In this document: in pieces, positions 1 through 7,924 of the stretch
How the letters are laid out: each line of letters opens with the position of its first letter
Position numbering within the stretch: the first letter of the stretch is position 1
DNA from: Curvibacter sp.
GTDB lineage: Bacteria; Pseudomonadota; Gammaproteobacteria; Burkholderiales; Burkholderiaceae_C
NCBI GenBank assembly: GCA_004293725.1
Contig: REAW01000008.1
Location: 1-64,000 of the forward strand
DNA: 64,000 nucleotides
Direction of reading: 5' to 3'
Made by a program: the position numbers and the translations under genes
The notes under the pieces: generated by a model
Seen by the model: only the letters and a program-made list of their open reading frames with translations
Database searches by the model: none
What the model was told of the DNA's origin: nothing

Positions 1-1
1 T

Positions 2-823
2 TCACGCTCGGGCCTGTCGGACCCGAACCGTCCCACCGGTTCTTTCTTGTTCCTGGGCCCCACGGGCGTGGGCAAGACTGAACTGTGCAAGGCTCTTGCT
101 GGCTTCATGTTTGATAGCGAGGAACATCTGATCCGCATCGACATGAGCGAGTTCATGGAGAAACATTCTGTGGCGCGGCTGATTGGTGCACCCCCCGGAT
201 ACGTGGGCTACGAGGAGGGCGGCTACCTGACTGAGGCCGTGCGTCGCAAGCCCTATAGCGTGCTTCTGTTGGATGAGGTGGAGAAGGCCCACCCCGATGT
301 CTTTAACGTGCTGCTACAGGTGCTGGACGATGGTCGCCTGACCGATGGCCAGGGACGCACTGTGGACTTCAAGAACACGGTCATCGTAATGACCAGCAAC
401 ATTGGCAGTCAGCTTATCCAGAGCATGGTGGGGCAGGACTATGAAGACGTGAAAGAGGCCGTGACCGGCGAGCTGAAGAACCACTTCCGCCCCGAGTTTT
501 TGAACCGTATCGACGAAACCGTGGTCTTCCATTCGTTGGATGCGGCCCACATCGCTTCCATCGCCAAGATCCAGCTTGCTACCCTGATGGGTCGCTTGGC
601 CAAGATGGATTTGACACTAGCCGTGAGTGAAGCCGCTGTGGCCGAACTGGCCAAAGTAGGCTTTGATCCGGTATTCGGCGCGCGCCCTTTGAAGCGTGCA
701 ATTCAGCAGCGGATTGAGAACCCGCTGTCCAAGCTGTTGCTCGAAGGCAAGTTCGCCCCCAAGTCGACCATCAGGGTGGGTGTAGACCCCATATTGGCGC
801 CAGGGCAGTTCAGCTTCGCTTGA
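2..823 (+). CDS. clpB: Chaperone ClpB, C-terminal part (5' end outside window)
   Basis: This is the second AAA+ module of the disaggregase ClpB, a hexameric ATPase that rescues aggregated proteins together with DnaK. The frame is open to the left edge, so the N-domain, first ATPase and coiled coil lie outside. Visible features are Walker A (GPTGVGKT), the pore-loop stretch [13 protein letters not shown], Walker B ([12 protein letters not shown]), sensor 1 (MTSNIGS) and the GARPLKR sensor-2 motif in the D2 small domain. The stretch [17 protein letters not shown] before Walker A is typical of ClpB rather than ClpA, and there is no ClpP-binding IGL loop. It ends with TGA at 821-823. No clear terminator follows in the 177 bp before the next gene, which converges on it. 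Confidence 0.95.
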   Translation, partial: SRSGLSDPNRPTGSFLFLGPTGVGKTELCKALAGFMFDSEEHLIRIDMSEFMEKHSVARLIGAPPGYVGYEEGGYLTEAVRRKPYSVLLLDEVEKAHPDVFNVLLQVLDDGRLTDGQGRTVDFKNTVIVMTSNIGSQLIQSMVGQDYEDVKEAVTGELKNHFRPEFLNRIDETVVFHSLDAAHIASIAKIQLATLMGRLAKMDLTLAVSEAAVAELAKVGFDPVFGARPLKRAIQQRIENPLSKLLLEGKFAPKSTIRVGVDPILAPGQFSFA

Positions 824-1000
824 AGCAAAACAGGCATCGATAGAAAAACAAAGCGGGACTCAATCGACCCTGTTGGTTCCGAGCCGGTGTGGTTGGTGAG
901 GGCCTGTTTGATGGGTGTCGGTGTTGTGTATGGAGGCAATGGGACTCGTTCGCTACAGTAGTACTGCGTTGCAATCATCGATTTCAACCGTGGCTGCTGA

Positions 1001-1744
1001 CTAGGTATTGGCCTTGTAGGCCGCTACCCCGTAACCCCCAAACCCTGGGCTCTGGTTGTTGGATTGGTTTGCCAGTTGCTGCATCAGCGTGGACATGGCG
1101 TTTTTCTGGGTTTTGAGCAGGCTGGCGCGCTGGTTCAGTGCTTCGATGGAGCCTGCCACCGCGCTGCCCGTGGCCAGTTCTTTGGTTGTGGCCTTGTTGA
1201 CCAAGGCGCCCAGTTTTTCCAGCGTGGCTTCAACACCGCTGGGGTTCGCCCGCTGTGCTGCTTCAAATTTGGCAGTGTCCACACTCAGGGTGCCATCGGG
1301 CAGTTGTTGCAAGCCGATTTTCTTCATGGCATCGACCACCGCGTGGTTACCGCTGATGGCCCGCCCCAGGTCATTGCCCACACGCTTGGCGCCGCCTGAT
1401 TCTCCGGTGCTGGCGGTGTTTTTCCCAATGGTAATGGCGGTGTTGAAGGTGCTGATCAATTTGCTGACGGCAGTTTTGATATCGGCGGCAGACGAGGAGG
1501 GGGTCAGGGCGCTCAGGTTTTTTGCGGCCAACTGTGCGTCAGACACTGCGGATTTGAGCTTGCCGTAAGCGGAAAGTTGCGCCGTGGTGCTGTCTAGCTG
1601 CGACTGTATGCGGCCACCCGCCTTGGTAGCGGCTTGGGACGCCGGGCTTAGTTTGGCGGTTGCAAGGGCAGCCTTTTGCTCGGCGGTCTGGGTGCTGGTT
1701 TGGGTGCCAGTGGTGCTGGTCTTGAGTACTTGGCTGATATCCAC
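1001..1744 (-). CDS. Orphan protein with FliD C-terminal-like segment
   Basis: The protein has 247 aa and is rich in Ala, Ser, Thr and Gln, with no cysteine and no signal peptide. The middle part (GLQQLPDGTLSVDTAKFEAAQRANPSGVEATLEKLG) resembles the C-terminal domain of the flagellar cap protein FliD, where a 'DGTLxxD...AL..NP..V' pattern is characteristic. The C-terminal third is predicted helical and ends GGYGVAAYKANT. I prefer the GTG at 1744, which follows an AGGG Shine-Dalgarno-like stretch, over an upstream in-frame ATG at 1798 that would add a Cys/Arg-rich leader. No flagellar genes are nearby, so a flagellar role is only suggested. It could be a standalone adhesin or cap-like protein. 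Confidence 0.6.
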   Translation of the reverse strand: MDISQVLKTSTTGTQTSTQTAEQKAALATAKLSPASQAATKAGGRIQSQLDSTTAQLSAYGKLKSAVSDAQLAAKNLSALTPSSSAADIKTAVSKLISTFNTAITIGKNTASTGESGGAKRVGNDLGRAISGNHAVVDAMKKIGLQQLPDGTLSVDTAKFEAAQRANPSGVEATLEKLGALVNKATTKELATGSAVAGSIEALNQRASLLKTQKNAMSTLMQQLANQSNNQSPGFGGYGVAAYKANT

Positions 1745-1855
1745 GAGAGTCCCTTGCGCGCAATTTTTACGTGCGCACGAAGGTACCCGAGTTGCCAAGG
1801 GGCCAGAGGCCTGAATTGGGAGGTAAAGCCTGGGTACTTTTCGGTAGCGTACCCC

Positions 1856-2701
1856 TCAATACTTTTTACCGCGTAGTTCTTCCATGCGTTCGTTGAAGTA
1901 TTTTTCTACCGTGTAGCGCTCAGACAGCACCACTTCGCGGCGGGGGTGCAAAAACAAGGGGAGCGAGATGCGGGGCTTTTTGGCAGCTTCCCCTGTCGGG
2001 TTCAGCACGCGATGCACCGTACTGGGGTAGTAGCCGCCCGATGCCTCGGCCAGCATGTCCCCGATGTTGATGATCAGAAGGCCGAAGTCGCGTGGCACGT
2101 CATGCCACGCGTTGTCTTTGCCCAAAACTTGCAGGCCGGGTTCGGTGGCGGCTGGCAGTATGGTGAGTAGGTTGATATCGCCATGGGCTGCGGCACGCAC
2201 AGCGTCGGGTTCTTCGTCGCCCCGCAGAGGGGGGTAGTGCAAAACGCGCAGCAAGGTTTCTTGGCAGCCTTCAATCATGGCCGGTAGCGGCATGGAGTAG
2301 CGGGCTTTGACGTCTGCGGGCGAGTTTTCTTCTACCCACCCAAGCAACTGCTGCGCCAGTGTAGAGGCTTGGGCGTAGTAGCGCTTGGCCGCATCGCTCA
2401 CTTCCTGTGGGTACCTGCCCCAGGGGTAGATATGGAAAAACTCTTTCAGGTCTTTTTTGGTGTGGTTTTTGGCGGTCTCTGAGACGCTGGGCGAAAAATA
2501 TCCATCGTGCTTGGCGGCATCGTTGGGGTATTTGTTTTTGGCTTCCGATTGGAAGAAAGCCAGCCATTCAGCGTAAATGCCTTCAACCAAGTCTTGGTGG
2601 AGTGGGTGGTTCTTTAGTACTCCAAAGCCGGTCTCGTGCAGGCTTTTGCAAAACTCTTGCGGCGCGGTGGGGCTGGTGAAGTCAACTACGGGTAAATGCA
2701 T
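1856..2701 (-). CDS. Isopenicillin N synthase-like 2-oxoglutarate/Fe(II) dioxygenase
   Basis: The protein has 281 aa and belongs to the soluble 2OG-Fe(II) oxygenase superfamily with an N-terminal non-haem dioxygenase segment (LPVVDF at the start, FGVLKNHPL near residue 30). The iron ligands are visible as HGD (in AAHGDINLLTIL) and a distal His in STVHRVLN. They are followed by RISLPLF, whose Arg would bind the 2-oxoglutarate carboxylate. Such enzymes hydroxylate or desaturate small molecules, and the substrate cannot be read from sequence. It lies 30 nt downstream of the nucleoside hydrolase on the same strand and may be the last gene of that operon, so a modified base or nucleoside is a conceivable but unproven substrate. 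Confidence 0.85.
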   Translation of the reverse strand: MHLPVVDFTSPTAPQEFCKSLHETGFGVLKNHPLHQDLVEGIYAEWLAFFQSEAKNKYPNDAAKHDGYFSPSVSETAKNHTKKDLKEFFHIYPWGRYPQEVSDAAKRYYAQASTLAQQLLGWVEENSPADVKARYSMPLPAMIEGCQETLLRVLHYPPLRGDEEPDAVRAAAHGDINLLTILPAATEPGLQVLGKDNAWHDVPRDFGLLIINIGDMLAEASGGYYPSTVHRVLNPTGEAAKKPRISLPLFLHPRREVVLSERYTVEKYFNERMEELRGKKY

Positions 2702-2731
2702 GGCGTGTACTCGCGATTTCTGTGGGGCTGG

Positions 2732-3718
2732 TTACAGCCAGTTGGACATCAGGGTGGATTCGATTAGTTCGCGCGCGGTATCCGCCTGGAGGTTCAGGCA
2801 AACGTGCGTGTCGGGCACCTCGTCACCCCAACCGGGTTGGGGGTAGAAGATGTCCTTGCGGCGCATCATGGTCTGGCCGTTGGCGGGGCCATCCAGAGCC
2901 ACGCGGACGCGGCCGGCCTGGATTTCGAACAGCTCGGGGTTGGTAAGCGCCACAAAAGCCAGCACGTCGTGGCCAAAGCAACCGTGGATTTTGGCAACAT
3001 GCGGATACAAGCCGCTGTAAAAGTCGGCATAGAAGCTAACCGCGTGGTGGAGCACGTCGGTGGCGACATGTTTATGGTGGTCTGCCACCCGCTTGAAGAG
3101 CGCCAGAGGAACGATGAGTTGGTGTGTCACGTCCAAGCCAACCATGGTGAGCTTCCAGCCGGCGGTGAACACAAAGTCAGCGGAGTGGGGGTCGTTCCAG
3201 ATATTGGCTTCGGCCACGGGGGACACGTTACCCGGTTCGACCACTGTGCCGCCCATGATGATGACTTCTTGCAGCAGCTTGGGCAGATTCGGCTCCAGCT
3301 TGAGTGCGGTAGCGAGGTTGCCCAGTGGGCCGACTGCCACCAGAGTGATCTCACCGGGATGCGCACGTGCCATGTCCACAATAAACTGGGCCGAAGGGCG
3401 CGGGTCCAGCACGCTGGTGGTGGGAACCCGGCTCGGTAGGTTGCCCAGGCCGTCGCCACCGTGAATAAAGTCGGGCGGCGTGCCGGGGGCTTTGAGCCAA
3501 GGGGTCTTCACGCCCAGAGTCACTGGGATTTTTTTGCCCGCGATTTCAGTCAGATAAAGGCCATTGATCGCGGCTTGTTCCACCGTTACGTTGCCAAATG
3601 TGGTGGTGATGCCCACTACGTCGATACCGGGATGCGCCAACGCGTAGTAGAGCGCCATGGCGTCATCCACACCAGGGTCGGTGTCATAAATTACTTTGCG
3701 TGCGGGGATGTTGCTCAT
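2732..3718 (-). CDS. Inosine-uridine preferring nucleoside hydrolase
   Basis: The protein has 328 aa and belongs to the IunH/RihA family. It cleaves the N-glycosidic bond of ribonucleosides to give free base and ribose. The N-terminal calcium-binding motif DTDPGVDDAMAL is intact, as are HGGDGLGN, PLGNLATAL, the EANIWNDP substrate loop and a C-terminal FGHDVLAF carrying the last metal-ligating Asp. An upstream in-frame ATG exists at 3904, but the family start at 3718 (MSNIPARKVIYDTDPG) is clearly better. It lies 28 nt after the ribokinase stop on the same strand, so the released ribose can go directly to ribose 5-phosphate. Confidence 0.93.
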   Translation of the reverse strand: MSNIPARKVIYDTDPGVDDAMALYYALAHPGIDVVGITTTFGNVTVEQAAINGLYLTEIAGKKIPVTLGVKTPWLKAPGTPPDFIHGGDGLGNLPSRVPTTSVLDPRPSAQFIVDMARAHPGEITLVAVGPLGNLATALKLEPNLPKLLQEVIIMGGTVVEPGNVSPVAEANIWNDPHSADFVFTAGWKLTMVGLDVTHQLIVPLALFKRVADHHKHVATDVLHHAVSFYADFYSGLYPHVAKIHGCFGHDVLAFVALTNPELFEIQAGRVRVALDGPANGQTMMRRKDIFYPQPGWGDEVPDTHVCLNLQADTARELIESTLMSNWL

Positions 3719-3746
3719 ACAAGTGTCTCGGTTAAAAGGTGGATGC

Positions 3747-4685
3747 TTAAAGTGAAGGGAGGCCGCAGAAAGCACGCAGTGTTTGATCGGCTTCGGCAGA
3801 TGTTTTGGGATGTTGGGCAATAAAGGCCGAAACCTCTGCCGCTTCGGGGATGCTGGACTGGGCTCCCAAGCGAGTGCAGGCGATAGCACCGGCAGCGCTT
3901 GCAAATTGCAGTGCTTCTTGCAGACCCAAGCCCCGGCTCATGGCGGCTACCAGACAGCCGCAAAAGGTGTCCCCTGCGCCTGTGGTGTCCACGGGTTTGA
4001 TAGGAAAAGCCCCTTGCAGAATAAATGCACCATGCTGGCGCGCGCAGCAGCCATGGTGCCCCAAGGTGACTACTACAGTGGGCACATCGATACGCGACAG
4101 ACACTCGGCAATGCTTCCGTTGTGGCCTGCTACCGTTGCCAACTCGCCTTCGTTCACGACCAGTACATCAGTATGTGCCAGCAATTCAGCGGGCAGGTGC
4201 TGCGCCGGGGCTGCATTCAGTACGACGGCCACACCCTGTGCACGCGCAGCCTTGGCATAGGCAACGACCGTCTCCATGGGAGTTTCCAGTTGCAGCAAGA
4301 GATGGGTAAACCCTTTCAGGCTGGGCAGGTGTTCTGGGCGCAGTTGGGCGTTCGCGCCGGGCGCGACGGTGATGGCGTTTTCGGCATCGTCAGACACGCA
4401 AATGAAGGCAGTTCCGGTTGGGTGGTCGGGCGTGCGGATGGTGTGCAATTGCACGTAGGCTCCATGGAGAGATGCCTCCAAGGGCACCGCAAAGGCGTCA
4501 TCTCCCAAGCCCAGCAACATGTGCGTGGGCGCCGCACCGGCCCTGGCGCTGGCTACCGCTTGGTTGGCACCCTTGCCACCTGGGTATGTTTTAAAGTCGC
4601 GGCCCAACACCGTTTCCCCGGGGCTGGGGATGTGATGGGCACGGACTACAAAGTCCAGATTCGCAGAGCCAGCTACTAGTATCAT
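3747..4685 (-). CDS. rbsK: Ribokinase (PfkB family)
   Basis: The protein has 312 aa and phosphorylates ribose to ribose 5-phosphate with ATP. It has the ribokinase N-terminal pattern (VAGSANLDFVV), the GGKGANQAVA substrate loop near residue 40 and the C-terminal DTTGAGDTFCG motif with the catalytic Asp and anion hole. The start at 4685 is chosen because residues before this Met do not fit the family, although the frame is open to 4769. It is the first gene of the leftward arm and diverges from psuK with 83 bp between them. Downstream nucleoside hydrolase supplies its substrate. Family members can also act on other furanoses, so the symbol rests mainly on context. Confidence 0.85.
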   Translation of the reverse strand: MILVAGSANLDFVVRAHHIPSPGETVLGRDFKTYPGGKGANQAVASARAGAAPTHMLLGLGDDAFAVPLEASLHGAYVQLHTIRTPDHPTGTAFICVSDDAENAITVAPGANAQLRPEHLPSLKGFTHLLLQLETPMETVVAYAKAARAQGVAVVLNAAPAQHLPAELLAHTDVLVVNEGELATVAGHNGSIAECLSRIDVPTVVVTLGHHGCCARQHGAFILQGAFPIKPVDTTGAGDTFCGCLVAAMSRGLGLQEALQFASAAGAIACTRLGAQSSIPEAAEVSAFIAQHPKTSAEADQTLRAFCGLPSL

Positions 4686-4698
4686 TGGTTGCACTTTC

Positions 4699-4706
4699 TG
4701 TATACA
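4699..4706. promoter_or_regulatory. Palindromic operator candidate in the rbsK-psuK divergent region
   Basis: The 83-bp gap between the divergent rbsK and psuK starts contains TGTATACA, embedded in an imperfect longer palindrome (CTTTCTGTATACAAAG, 4695-4710). It overlaps a -10-like position for leftward transcription. Sites of this shape are used by several GntR-type regulators, but no regulator gene lies nearby, so the factor is unknown. Confidence 0.3.
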
Positions 4707-4719
4707 AAGAAGGTCTATT

Positions 4720-4749
4720 TTGACGCCGAATTTCAGGTTCAGCGATAAG
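4720..4749 (+). promoter_or_regulatory. Possible sigma70 promoter of psuK
   Basis: TTGACG (4720-4725, five of six matches to the -35 consensus) is followed after 18 bp by GATAAG (4744-4749, four of six matches to the -10 consensus). The psuK ATG begins at 4769. The match is moderate and rests on inspection only. Confidence 0.35.
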
Positions 4750-4768
4750 CTTGGACGTATAGCCCCCA

Positions 4769-5719
4769 ATGATCTCGCAAATGACCAGTCTTGCTACAGC
4801 CCGCTTTGCGGTGGTCGGTGGCGCCAACATGGACGTTGGAGCCCGGACTTCAACACCTTTGCTGCCCGGTGACTCCACACCAGGGCTCATTCACTACGCG
4901 CCTGGCGGAGTGGGCCGCAATGTAGCGGAAAACCTTGCCCGGCTGGGTGCTTCCGTGGCCCTGGTGTCGGTGGTGGGGGCGGATGCCTTTGGGCACGATA
5001 TTGTGGCCCATACCCGTAGTGTTGGGGTTGATGTAGAGAGCATTCAAATGTTGGCCGGCCAGCGCACCGCAACCTACCTTTCCATGCACGGGCCGGATGG
5101 TGATATGGCGCTGGCAGTGAACGATATGGCGATACTGGAGCGGTTAACCCCCGAGTTGCTGACGGCAAAAAAAATCATGCCAGCGGTTTGCGATGTGCTG
5201 GTGTTGGATTGCAATTTGACCTCCCCCACTTTGGTTTGGCTGTTGGAGAGCGCGAGCCAGCCAGTGTTTGTAGATGCGGTGTCGGTAGCCAAATGCCAGC
5301 GCCTGCTCCCGGCATTGGGGCGCGTGCACACCCTTAAAGTCAACCGACTGGAGGCACAAGCGCTCAGTGGCACAGTGGTCGACACGGCGGACAGCGGATT
5401 GCATGCCGCCGCAGTGTTGCATGGCTTGGGTGTGCAGCGTGTCGTGTTGAGTCTGGGCAGCTTGGGTGTGGTGTGGTGCGATACCGATGGCAGCACCGGC
5501 CAGTGTGCTGCATCCACTGTGCCAGTCATCAACACTTCTGGTGCAGGTGACGCACTGTTGGCCGGTCTGGTGCATGCCTATGCTCAGGGGCTTTCTTTGC
5601 CCCGTAGTGTGGAATACGCCATGGCCTGTGCCGAGATCACTCTTTCCAGTCCATTCGCCAACGCACCGGATCTGTCGCAGGCAGCGGTGCAGTGCCGATT
5701 GACCGCCGTAACGGCCTAA
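4769..5719 (+). CDS. psuK: Pseudouridine kinase (PfkB family)
   Basis: The protein has 316 aa and is a PfkB-fold kinase assigned as PsuK, which phosphorylates pseudouridine to pseudouridine 5'-phosphate. It shows VVGGANMDVGA at the N-terminus, APGGVGRNVAENLARLG (the GG substrate motif in the form typical of PsuK, with GVGRN) and NTSGAGDALLAG near residue 262 with the catalytic Asp. Assignment over other sugar kinases rests on psuG lying 18 bp downstream in the same direction. Translation could start at Met1 or at Met5. Together with PsuG it turns pseudouridine into uracil plus ribose 5-phosphate. Confidence 0.9.
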   Translation: MISQMTSLATARFAVVGGANMDVGARTSTPLLPGDSTPGLIHYAPGGVGRNVAENLARLGASVALVSVVGADAFGHDIVAHTRSVGVDVESIQMLAGQRTATYLSMHGPDGDMALAVNDMAILERLTPELLTAKKIMPAVCDVLVLDCNLTSPTLVWLLESASQPVFVDAVSVAKCQRLLPALGRVHTLKVNRLEAQALSGTVVDTADSGLHAAAVLHGLGVQRVVLSLGSLGVVWCDTDGSTGQCAASTVPVINTSGAGDALLAGLVHAYAQGLSLPRSVEYAMACAEITLSSPFANAPDLSQAAVQCRLTAVTA

Positions 5720-5737
5720 GTTTTTTTTTGTAGCTAT

Positions 5738-6667
5738 ATGACCCTGAATCCATACCTTGATATTGCCCCCGAAGTGCAGCACGCACTGGATACCAAGCAG
5801 CCTGTCGTGGCGCTTGAATCGACCATCATCTCCCATGGCATGCCCTATCCGCAAAACGTTGCCACTGCATTGCAAGTGGAGCAGGAAGTGCGCAACCACG
5901 GGGCGATTCCTGCGACCATTGCTATCGTGAACGGTCGCTTGAAGGCGGGTTTGTCTCCAGCCGAAATTGAGGTGCTGGGCAAGTCGGGTCGCGACGTGGT
6001 GAAGGTCAGTCGCCGCGATGTTCCTTTCATCGTGGCAGCGGGCGCAACGGGTGCTACAACCGTGGCTTCGACCATGATCATCGCCGCCATGGCCGGCATT
6101 CGCTTGTTTGCTACAGGTGGCATAGGCGGCGTACACCGTGGTGCGCAGCAAAGTTTTGATGTGTCGGCCGATTTGCAGGAGTTGGCCCAGACTCCGGTGG
6201 CGGTGGTCTGCGCAGGGGCCAAATCCATCCTCGATTTACGCTTGACGCTGGAGTACCTTGAAACCCATGGCGTACCCGTGGTGGGCTACCAGACCAATGC
6301 CTTGCCAGCATTTTTTACACGCGATAGCGCTTACGCGGTGGATTACCGGTTGGATACGCCCCAGCAGATTGCGCGTGCCTTGCATGTGAAGTGGGGCATG
6401 TCTCTGAAGGGTGGCATGGTCATTGCTAACCCCATTCCTGACGCCTATGCCATGCCGAGGGCCGCGATCGACGCGGCGATCGAGCAGGCACTGGCGGAAG
6501 CGCTGGCGCAGGGCATTGGCGGCAAAGAGTCCACACCTTTTCTGTTAGCCCGTGTGTGCGAAATTACTGGTGGCGATAGTTTGGCGGCCAATATTCAGTT
6601 GGTGCTGAACAATGCGCGACTGGCCAGTGCGGTAGGGGCCGAATTAGCCGGTGTTTCAGGCGTTTGA
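5738..6667 (+). CDS. psuG: Pseudouridine-5'-phosphate glycosidase
   Basis: The protein has 309 aa, full family length. PsuG reversibly splits the C-C glycosidic bond of pseudouridine 5'-phosphate, giving uracil and ribose 5-phosphate. Residues matching the known active site are present: Glu27 in VVALESTIISHGMPYPQN, Lys89 in DVVKVSRRD, Asp145 in DVSADL and the Schiff-base Lys162 in CAGAKSILDL. The metal-binding region around GGIGGVHRGA is intact. It follows psuK after 18 bp, including a T-run, and precedes the ABC importer by about 150 bp. Confidence 0.96.
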   Translation: MTLNPYLDIAPEVQHALDTKQPVVALESTIISHGMPYPQNVATALQVEQEVRNHGAIPATIAIVNGRLKAGLSPAEIEVLGKSGRDVVKVSRRDVPFIVAAGATGATTVASTMIIAAMAGIRLFATGGIGGVHRGAQQSFDVSADLQELAQTPVAVVCAGAKSILDLRLTLEYLETHGVPVVGYQTNALPAFFTRDSAYAVDYRLDTPQQIARALHVKWGMSLKGGMVIANPIPDAYAMPRAAIDAAIEQALAEALAQGIGGKESTPFLLARVCEITGGDSLAANIQLVLNNARLASAVGAELAGVSGV

Positions 6668-6709
6668 GCGGTAAAAAGTTGAATGCTTGAAATGGAAAGT
6701 GGGTTATAA

Positions 6710-6774
6710 CGATATCCTTATATCGGGATAAGCACTGATGGTGACAGTTCGGTGCGAGAGTATTCTTGGCTTAT
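6710..6774 (+). promoter_or_regulatory. Structured leader upstream of the BMP-family importer
   Basis: The gap between psuG and the binding-protein gene holds two stems. CGATAT at 6710-6715 pairs perfectly with ATATCG at 6720-6725 around a 4-nt loop. ATAAGC at 6728-6733 pairs with GCTTAT at 6769-6774, enclosing about 35 nt. This may be a cis-regulatory RNA or simply operator sequence. I could not match it to a riboswitch consensus I know. Confidence 0.3.
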
Positions 6775-6819
6775 ATTGAGAGCCGTGTTTTTTAACTACA
6801 TGTGGAATTGCGAGACACT

Positions 6820-7803
6820 ATGAACATCAAAACTACTATGCACTTGAGCCTGTTGGCCGCCACTTTGGCTGCCAGCTTCCAGGCAATTGCTGCCGATCCT
6901 GCCGTTGTGTTTGACATGGGCGGCAAGTTTGACAAGTCCTTCAACGAAGCGGCTTACACCGGTATCGAAAAATGGAAGAAAGAAACCGGTAAGAAGTACC
7001 TGTCCTTCGAAATCACCAACGAGTCGCAGCGTGAGCAGGCGATTCGTCGCATGGCTGAGCGCGGCGCCAGCCCCATCATCGGCATTGGTTTTGGCCAAGC
7101 TTCCAGCATCGAGAAAGTAGCCAAGGAATTCCCCAAGCTGCAATTTGCCATCATCGATATGGTCGTGGATCTGCCTAACGTGCAGTCCGTTGTATTCAAG
7201 GAACAAGAAGGTAGTTTCTTGGTGGGTGCAATGGCTGCATTGGCCAGCAAGACAGGCAAAGTCGGTTTTGTGGGCGGCATGGACATTCCCTTGATCCGCA
7301 AATTTGAGTGCGGCTACAAACAAGGCGCGATGTTCGTCAACCCCAAGGCAGAAATGATTGGCAACATGACGGGTACCACAGGTGCGGCCTGGAACGACCC
7401 CGCACGTGGCGGTGAGTTGGCCAAGGCGCAGTTCTCGCAAGGCGTGGACGTTGTGTTTGCAGCCGCAGGTGGCACGGGTATTGGTGTGTACCAAGCCGCC
7501 AAAGACAGCGGTAAATTGGCTATCGGTGTGGACAGCAACCAGAACCACATCCAACCAGGCACCATGCTGACCTCGATGCTCAAGCGTGTAGACGTTGCGG
7601 TTTACAACGTGGCCAAGGGCCACAAACCAGGAATTTCCGTGTTGGGCCTGAAGGAAGGCGGCGTTGACTACGCAATGGATGCCAACAACGCCAAGTTGGT
7701 TACTGCGGACATGAAGAAGAAGGTGGAGGCTGCCAAGGCCGACATCATCAGCGGCAAGATCAAGGTTGCCGACTTCATGGCCGATAACGCCTGCAAGTTC
7801 TGA
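6820..7803 (+). CDS. BMP-family ABC transporter substrate-binding protein (nucleoside type)
   Basis: The protein has 327 aa and is a periplasmic binding protein of the Bmp/PnrA family, known mostly as purine-nucleoside binders. The start at 6820 gives a clean signal peptide (MNIKTTMHLSLLAATLAASFQAIA, cleavage after residue 24). An upstream ATG at 6802 would only add six residues. VFDMGGKFDKSFNEAAYTG matches the family's ligand-binding N-terminus, and VFAAAGGTGIGVYQAAKD and IGVDSNQNHIQPGTMLTSMLKRVD match the C-terminal lobe. There is no lipobox, so it is soluble. The position after psuK-psuG suggests pseudouridine or other nucleosides as ligand. A terminator follows at once. Confidence 0.92.
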   Translation: MNIKTTMHLSLLAATLAASFQAIAADPAVVFDMGGKFDKSFNEAAYTGIEKWKKETGKKYLSFEITNESQREQAIRRMAERGASPIIGIGFGQASSIEKVAKEFPKLQFAIIDMVVDLPNVQSVVFKEQEGSFLVGAMAALASKTGKVGFVGGMDIPLIRKFECGYKQGAMFVNPKAEMIGNMTGTTGAAWNDPARGGELAKAQFSQGVDVVFAAAGGTGIGVYQAAKDSGKLAIGVDSNQNHIQPGTMLTSMLKRVDVAVYNVAKGHKPGISVLGLKEGGVDYAMDANNAKLVTADMKKKVEAAKADIISGKIKVADFMADNACKF

Positions 7804-7854
7804 TGTAAGCGGGTCTGAATGGGGCAGTCAAGGCCTCGTTTTGACCGAATCAAT

Positions 7855-7890
7855 AAAAGCCCGCGGTGCTGCACAGTGCCGTGGGCTTTT
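7855..7890 (+). terminator. Intrinsic terminator between binding-protein and ATPase genes
   Basis: AAAAGCCCGCGG at the left pairs with CCGTGGGCTTTT at the right with one mismatch, and a T-run closes the hairpin. It lies 51 bp after the binding-protein stop and 34 bp before the ATPase start. Partial read-through would make the periplasmic protein more abundant than the membrane complex. Confidence 0.75.
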
Positions 7891-7924
7891 CACTTCATTG
7901 CAAGATCCCCAACAGGAGCAGGAT

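Noticed and set aside
314-550. Open frame on the minus strand within clpB
   Set aside because: It is a shadow of the clpB frame with no family pattern or ribosome-binding site.
5720-5737. T-run and GTAGCTAT between psuK and psuG as another repeat copy or terminator
   Set aside because: It is too short to assign to the repeat family and has no stem, so it is not a terminator.
5144-6151. Long minus-strand frame (335 codons) across psuK and psuG
   Set aside because: It is antisense to two clear genes and its product is His/Gln/Cys-rich without recognisable domains. It is an effect of GC-rich codon use.
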